NCBI GenBank assembly: GCA_030427735.1
Contig: JAUIBP010000006.1
Coordinates: 1-64,000, forward strand
Source of the DNA: Bacteroidia bacterium
Lineage (GTDB): Bacteria > Bacteroidota > Bacteroidia > Flavobacteriales > Flavobacteriaceae
Reading direction: 5' to 3'
Length of the DNA: 64,000 nucleotides
Made by a program: the position numbers and the translations under genes
The notes under the pieces: generated by a model
Databases searched by the model: none
Told to the model about the DNA's origin: nothing
What the model saw: the letters and a program-made list of their open reading frames with translations, nothing else
Part shown: in pieces, positions 59,640 through 64,000 of the stretch
Position numbering within the stretch: the first letter of the stretch is position 1
How the letters are laid out: the number at the start of each line of letters is the position of its first letter

Positions 59640-61040
59640 ATGAACACAAAATATATTGATCTAATCAATCAATCATTTTACTTTCCTCAAGACGAATTCA
59701 AATTAGAGGATAAAACCTTACAATTTCACGACATAGACTTAATGGCATTGGTAGAAGAATACGGTGCACCATTAAAATTTACATATTTACCACAAATCTC
59801 TAATAATATTAATAGGGCGAAAGGCTGGTTTGCTTCGGCTATTAAAAAGAATAATTATAAGGGAAAATACAATTATTGTTACTGTACTAAAAGTTCGCAT
59901 TTTAAGCACGTATTAAATGAAGCTTTAAAAAATGATATTCATATAGAAACCTCTTCGGCTTTCGATATAGATATTGTTGAAAATTTAAAGAAGGAAGGTA
60001 AAATTACCGATAAAACCTTTGTAATAAGCAATGGTTTTAAACGTGCGCAATACATTACCAATATAGCCCGATTAATAAATAATGGCCATAAAAACTGTAT
60101 TCCCATAATCGATAATTATGAAGAAATAGATTTATTGTCCGAAGAAATAAACGGAAAGTATAATATAGGTATTCGCATTGCTTCGGAAGAAGAACCAAAA
60201 TTCGAATTTTACACCTCGCGTTTGGGTATTGGTTACAAAAATATTGTGCCATTTTATAACAAACAGATTAAAGATAATAAAAAAGTGAAGCTTAAAATGT
60301 TGCACTTCTTTATCAATACTGGAATCCGCGATAATGCTTATTACTGGAACGAGTTATTAAAGTGTTTAAAAGTATATACGGCACTTAAAAAAATATGTCC
60401 GTCTTTAGATAGCTTAAATATTGGTGGAGGTTTCCCTATTAAAAACTCGTTGGCTTTCGATTTCGATTACGAATACATGGTCGACGAAATTTTAAATCAA
60501 ATTAAAACTGTTTGCGACGAAGAGGAAGTAGATGTGCCAAACATATTTACAGAATTCGGAAGTTTTACTGTGGGCGAAAGCGGCGGTGCTATTTACGAAG
60601 TGTTGTATCAAAAACAACAAAACGATCGCGAAAAATGGAACATGATTAACTCGTCGTTCATTACTACATTGCCAGATACTTGGGCTATTAATAAACGTTT
60701 TGTGATGTTGCCAATAAACCGTTGGCACGACACTTACGAGCGTGTATTGTTGGGTGGTTTAACTTGCGATAGCGACGATTATTACAATAGCGAGCAGCAT
60801 ATGAATGCGATTTATCTGCCAAAGTATAATAAAGATAAACCGTTATATATAGGTTTTTTTAATACTGGCGCTTATCAAGAAACAATTGGTGGTTTTGGCG
60901 GCTTGCAGCACTGTTTAATTCCGTCTCCAAAGCATATTTTAATAGATAGAGATGCAGACGGAAACATCACAACAAAATTATTTAGCGAACAACAAAAAAG
61001 TGAAGACTTACTTAAAATATTAGGTTACAATGAACAATAA
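59640..61040 (+). CDS. speA: Arginine decarboxylase
   Basis: PLP enzyme converting arginine to agmatine, the first step of polyamine synthesis by the agmatine route. 466 residues, shorter than E. coli SpeA (a compact alanine-racemase-fold form common in Bacteroidetes). The PLP Lys is Lys84 (YCTKSSHF); HFFINTGIRD, LNIGGGFP, FTEFGSFTVGESG and the C-terminal FFNTGAYQETIGG match the group IV decarboxylase fold. It overlaps speB by 11 bp, and the next gene is a DHS-type synthase, so a complete polyamine operon is implied. Confidence 0.93.
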   Translation: MNTKYIDLINQSFYFPQDEFKLEDKTLQFHDIDLMALVEEYGAPLKFTYLPQISNNINRAKGWFASAIKKNNYKGKYNYCYCTKSSHFKHVLNEALKNDIHIETSSAFDIDIVENLKKEGKITDKTFVISNGFKRAQYITNIARLINNGHKNCIPIIDNYEEIDLLSEEINGKYNIGIRIASEEEPKFEFYTSRLGIGYKNIVPFYNKQIKDNKKVKLKMLHFFINTGIRDNAYYWNELLKCLKVYTALKKICPSLDSLNIGGGFPIKNSLAFDFDYEYMVDEILNQIKTVCDEEEVDVPNIFTEFGSFTVGESGGAIYEVLYQKQQNDREKWNMINSSFITTLPDTWAINKRFVMLPINRWHDTYERVLLGGLTCDSDDYYNSEQHMNAIYLPKYNKDKPLYIGFFNTGAYQETIGGFGGLQHCLIPSPKHILIDRDADGNITTKLFSEQQKSEDLLKILGYNEQ

Positions 61041-61968
61041 AACCTATGCTGGAATACCTGAAGAATATGGCAGGTTAGAAACAGCTAAAATTGTATTAAT
61101 TCCTGTGCCTTACGATGGCACAAGTACTTGGCAGAAGGGAGCCGATAAAGGCCCAGAAGCCTTTTTAGATGCTTCGGAAAACATGGAAACTTACGACATA
61201 GAAACCGAAACCGAAGTTTATAAACAAGGGGTGTATTTGGCCAATGCAGTAACCGAAAATAGTTCGCCAGAAGCTATGGTCGATGCTGTACATAAAATCA
61301 CTAAAAAGTATATTAAAAAAAATAAGTTTGTAACGTTGTTTGGTGGCGAGCATTCTATCTCTATAGGTTCTATTAGAGCGTTTAACGAATGTTTCGAGAA
61401 TTTAACGGTTTTGCATATCGATGCTCATGCAGATTTAAGAAAATCGTACCAAGGCTCGTCTTGCAATCATGCCTGTGCTGTTTACGAGGCTAGTCAAACT
61501 ACAAACTTGTTGCAAGTAGGTATTCGGTCGATGGATGTTAAAGAAACGACAGTCATGGATCCAGATAAAACTTATTTTGCACACGATATGGTAAACGATG
61601 AGTTTTGGAGCGATAGTGTTATAGACCAAATGACAGACCATGTGTTTATAACATTCGATTTAGACGCTCTAGATCCTTCTATCATGCCAAGCACGGGCAC
61701 ACCAGAACCGGGCGGATTATTTTGGTACGAGACCTTAGATTTCTTAAAAAAGGTTTTTGCCGAAAAAAACGTGGTAGGATTTGATATTGTAGAACTTTGT
61801 CCGAATAAAATCGATAAATCTTCAGATTTTTTAGCTGCAAAATTGTATTACAAAATGCTAAGTTATAAATTTATGGATGAAAATATAGAAGACGATTACG
61901 ACAATACCTACGAAGGTTCAGCACAAAAACATAACACGATTAAATTTAATGACGACGATGAGTACTAA
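61030..61968 (+). CDS. speB: Agmatinase
   Basis: Mn-dependent ureohydrolase turning agmatine into putrescine and urea; 312 residues. The metal-ligand motifs are GGEHSIS, HIDAHADLR and FDLDALDPSIMPSTGTPEPGG. The N-terminus overlaps speA by 11 bp and the C-terminal acidic tail overlaps the DHS-like gene by 11 bp, so the three proteins are translated as one coupled operon. Confidence 0.94.
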   Translation: MNNKTYAGIPEEYGRLETAKIVLIPVPYDGTSTWQKGADKGPEAFLDASENMETYDIETETEVYKQGVYLANAVTENSSPEAMVDAVHKITKKYIKKNKFVTLFGGEHSISIGSIRAFNECFENLTVLHIDAHADLRKSYQGSSCNHACAVYEASQTTNLLQVGIRSMDVKETTVMDPDKTYFAHDMVNDEFWSDSVIDQMTDHVFITFDLDALDPSIMPSTGTPEPGGLFWYETLDFLKKVFAEKNVVGFDIVELCPNKIDKSSDFLAAKLYYKMLSYKFMDENIEDDYDNTYEGSAQKHNTIKFNDDDEY

Positions 61969-62932
61969 AGGCACAATTTCAAACTTTATAGAAAAATATT
62001 ATTTACACTTCAACTCTGCAGCATTAGTAGATGCTGCAAAAGGGTACGAAGCACAATTACAAAATGGCGCAAAAATGTTGGTGTCTTTGGCAGGAGCCAT
62101 GAGTACAGCCGAGTTAGGAAAGATTTTTGCAGAAATGATTCGCCAAGACAAAGTTCAAATTATCTCTTGTACAGGTGCCAATCTGGAAGAAGATATTATG
62201 AATTTAGTGGCACATTCGCATTACAAACGCGTACCTAATTATCGCGATTTAACACCGCAAGAAGAATGGGATTTGCTAGAGCAAGGACTTAATCGTGTAA
62301 CAGATACTTGTATTCCAGAGGAAGAAGCTTTTAGACGTTTACAACAGCATATTTTTAAAATTTGGAAAGATGCCGACGATAAGGGCGAGCGTTATTTACC
62401 TCACGAATTTATGTACAAAATGTTGCTGTCTGGTGTTTTAGAAGAATATTACGAGATCGACTTAAAAGACTCTTGGATGTATGCCGCAGCCGAGAAAAAT
62501 TTACCTATCGTTTGCCCAGGTTGGGAAGACAGTACCATGGGGAACATTTTTGCAAGCTATGTTTTAAAAGGCGAGTTAAAAGCAACTACCATGAAATCGG
62601 GTATCGAGTACATGACTTTCTTAGCCGATTGGTATACAGAAAATTCTGAAAACGGAATTGGATTCTTTCAAATAGGCGGTGGTATTGCTGGCGATTTCCC
62701 AATTTGTGTCGTGCCAATGTTGTATCAAGATATGGAGCGTACAGATACACCATTTTGGAGCTATTTTTGTCAGATTTCAGATTCTACAACCAGCTATGGG
62801 TCTTATTCTGGTGCAGTACCAAACGAAAAAATTACTTGGGGTAAATTAGATATAGACACCCCAAAATACATTATAGAAAGCGATGCTACCATAGTGGCAC
62901 CTTTAATTTTTGCTTACTTATTAGACATGTAA
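61958..62932 (+). CDS. Deoxyhypusine synthase family protein, possible homospermidine synthase
   Basis: 324 residues from ATG 61958 (a further ATG at 61949 adds three). Deoxyhypusine synthase fold: NAD-binding LVSLAGAMSTAELGK, SCTGANLEEDIMN, LPIVCPGWEDSTMGN and the C-terminal catalytic-Lys motif ITWGKLD (Lys296). In eukaryotes and archaea DHS modifies eIF5A, which bacteria lack. Bacterial members coupled to polyamine genes can instead transfer the aminobutyl group of one polyamine to putrescine, giving homospermidine, a known major polyamine of Flavobacteriaceae. Position directly after speA and speB supports this, but it is inference. Confidence 0.85.
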   Translation: MSTKGTISNFIEKYYLHFNSAALVDAAKGYEAQLQNGAKMLVSLAGAMSTAELGKIFAEMIRQDKVQIISCTGANLEEDIMNLVAHSHYKRVPNYRDLTPQEEWDLLEQGLNRVTDTCIPEEEAFRRLQQHIFKIWKDADDKGERYLPHEFMYKMLLSGVLEEYYEIDLKDSWMYAAAEKNLPIVCPGWEDSTMGNIFASYVLKGELKATTMKSGIEYMTFLADWYTENSENGIGFFQIGGGIAGDFPICVVPMLYQDMERTDTPFWSYFCQISDSTTSYGSYSGAVPNEKITWGKLDIDTPKYIIESDATIVAPLIFAYLLDM

Positions 62933-62948
62933 CCCCAGTTTAAAAAAT

Positions 62949-63254
62949 ATGAAAAGAATAATTGTAGACTACCAAAAGTTAAACGAAGATATTTTAGATC
63001 TTTTAGTAGACAAATTTCCAGATGGTTATGACGATTCAGACATCATATCCTTCAGAAATGCAAAAAACGAAATTGTTGAAGCCGTAGAAGTGCGTACCGA
63101 AGACACTATTTATTTAGTAAAAGTAGGCGTACGTTTAGCTCAAGCTATGGAAAACTATATCGAAGACGACGACGATGTAAGTCCAGACGACGATTCGAGC
63201 GTAGATTTTGATGAAGTGAAATCCGACGACGGTGATGACGACGATAATGATTAA
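62949..63254 (+). CDS. Small acidic conserved hypothetical protein
   Basis: 101 residues. An ordered N-terminal part (1-70, with DKFPDGYDDSDIISFRNAKNEIVEAVEV in shorter pieces, for example KFPDGYDDSDIISF and VEVRTEDTIYLVKV) is followed by a strongly acidic Asp/Glu tail (DDDDVSPDDDSS, DDGDDDDND). I do not know its function. It starts 16 bp after the polyamine operon and is probably on the same transcript. Similar proteins occur in Flavobacteria next to polyamine genes, as far as I recall. Confidence 0.7.
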   Translation: MKRIIVDYQKLNEDILDLLVDKFPDGYDDSDIISFRNAKNEIVEAVEVRTEDTIYLVKVGVRLAQAMENYIEDDDDVSPDDDSSVDFDEVKSDDGDDDDND

Positions 63255-63266
63255 AATAAATTAATA

Positions 63267-63500
63267 ATGAAAGTTGCTGTTTTTCAATCTTACAAAAACG
63301 GTTTGTATACGTTTATGTTTGAAAATGGCGAGGATATGATTTTTGATGATATTCATCCTCGCGCTTTAAAACAATTCGATTTAAAGAACGATAAAAGTTT
63401 TATCGACCAAACCTTTAAAATTACTTTCGTAGAAGTGCCAGAAGGCAAAGACGACGATGTAATTTACCGAATTGAAAGTTTAAAATTGGTAGACGCCTAG
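63267..63500 (+). CDS. Small conserved hypothetical protein
   Basis: 77 residues, acidic, no signal peptide or membrane segment, beta-rich with AVFQSYKNGLYTFMFENGED and a C-terminal VIYRIESLKLVD. No family was recognised. It is 12 bp after the acidic protein gene on the same strand and shares its low pI, suggesting one unit. A hairpin follows. Confidence 0.65.
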   Translation: MKVAVFQSYKNGLYTFMFENGEDMIFDDIHPRALKQFDLKNDKSFIDQTFKITFVEVPEGKDDDVIYRIESLKLVDA

Positions 63501-63544
63501 AGTAACCAACACTTAGCTGTTTGTGCTAATAATTACAACCTTAA

Positions 63545-63578
63545 ATTGGGCAAGTACCTACAAAGTATTTGCCCAAAT
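63545..63578. terminator. Hairpin after the small-protein genes
   Basis: ATTGGGCAAGTAC (63545-63557) pairs with GTATTTGCCCAAAT (63565-63578; one G-T pair in a stem of about 12 bp). There is no immediate T-run, so termination is not certain. Confidence 0.45.
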
Positions 63579-63629
63579 ATTATGGTTTTCTTTCCTAGAT
63601 TACACATAAAAACTATACATTTTTGAATC

Positions 63630-64000
63630 ATGTTTTCTGTTGTTGCGTATCAAGTAGCAAGTACCATTCAAATTAAAGAATGTAAAGCCCAGTTTCATTG
63701 GCAATTGTTGTTTTCGGATAGCGACGAGCTGTTTTATCAAGTTCAGCCCAATGCTTATATGTATATTTTTCAGTATGGCATTGTGAGTTTTTTCAATACA
63801 CCATCAAAAGACATCGAAAAGTATTTAAAGCAACTCCTGCCGTTTTGTAAAAATTATAATACAGAACGCATTTCTGAAGATATTCAAGTAGTTGTGCAAC
63901 CCGAACAATTAAAGGTAGAATTCCAACGGATTATTTTGCCCGAATTAGATGCAGAGATGATTCGTTTAATCATGCTTAATGCTTCGCAATCTGTGGCGTT
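63630..64000 (+). CDS. RMD1/DUF155-like family protein (partial, runs off the window)
   Basis: ATG at 63630 opens a frame still open at 64000 (123 codons seen). The sequence VVAYQVASTIQIKECKA, YMYIFQYGIVSFFN and ERISEDIQVVVQPEQ resembles the RMD1/DUF155 family (sporulation protein RMD1-like; C-terminal membrane helices expected beyond the window). Homologues in eukaryotes are mitochondrial. The bacterial role is unknown. Only the N-terminal part is available, so the assignment is moderate. Confidence 0.6.
   Translation, partial: MFSVVAYQVASTIQIKECKAQFHWQLLFSDSDELFYQVQPNAYMYIFQYGIVSFFNTPSKDIEKYLKQLLPFCKNYNTERISEDIQVVVQPEQLKVEFQRIILPELDAEMIRLIMLNASQSVA

Overview
The window looks like a chromosome segment of a marine, polysaccharide-degrading member of the Flavobacteriaceae (Bacteroidetes). 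The evidence is low GC, SusC/SusD/SusE genes, type IX secretion C-terminal tails, TAnnTTTG-type -7 promoter boxes, a mevalonate-pathway gene pair and a speA-speB-deoxyhypusine-synthase-like polyamine cluster. I do not name a genus. No rRNA, tRNA or CRISPR array was seen.

Layout. (1) 1-6300: a damaged glycan-degradation fragment. The end of an IS21-like element (24-bp repeats) cuts into a DUF5695 gene. It is followed by a frameshifted GH43 arabinanase-like lipoprotein and an intact retaining-type GH97. (2) 6360-11270: AraC regulator, catalase-peroxidase KatG, and a two-gene ThrE-type exporter. (3) 11455-16353: one very large secreted pectinase carrying both PL1 and PL9 catalytic regions, with a perfect 18-bp palindrome upstream. 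(4) 16700-20260: DUF2914 membrane protein, SDR oxidoreductase, a beta/gamma-crystallin protein and a small lipoprotein.

(5) 20376-45161: a complete alpha-glucan (starch/maltodextrin) utilisation locus in two divergent halves. Leftward are susC, susD, a SusE-like binding lipoprotein and a T9SS-exported GH13. Rightward are a LacI regulator, MFS sugar transporter, beta-phosphoglucomutase, GH65 phosphorylase, SusB-like GH97, SusA-like GH13, an esterase and three lipoprotein GH13s. The likely flow is capture and cutting outside the cell, import by SusCD, periplasmic trimming by GH13/GH97, uptake of maltose by the MFS carrier, then phosphorolysis by GH65 and conversion of beta-glucose-1-phosphate to glucose-6-phosphate.

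(6) 45232-54695: housekeeping and stress genes (MsrB, MsrA, SelO, AAA ATPase, aldo/keto reductase, YtxH, hemerythrin, TesB, GDPD, flavoprotein, a frameshifted DUF1697 gene). (7) 54700-58369: mevalonate-pathway genes (mvaD, mevalonate kinase, a UbiA-type prenyltransferase). These are interrupted by an inverted-repeat-bounded cassette holding one intact and one decayed copy of a four-helix-bundle (23S rRNA IVS-type) gene. (8) 58433-64000: an RsuA/RluB-type pseudouridine synthase lacking the usual catalytic Asp, a candidate 55-residue small gene, speA, speB, a DHS-family gene (possibly homospermidine-forming), two small acidic proteins and the start of an RMD1-like gene.

I see no clear defence or other wholly new system. 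The most unusual structures are the four-helix cassette at 55778-56471, the small ORF before speA, the altered pseudouridine synthase and the DHS-like gene in a polyamine operon.
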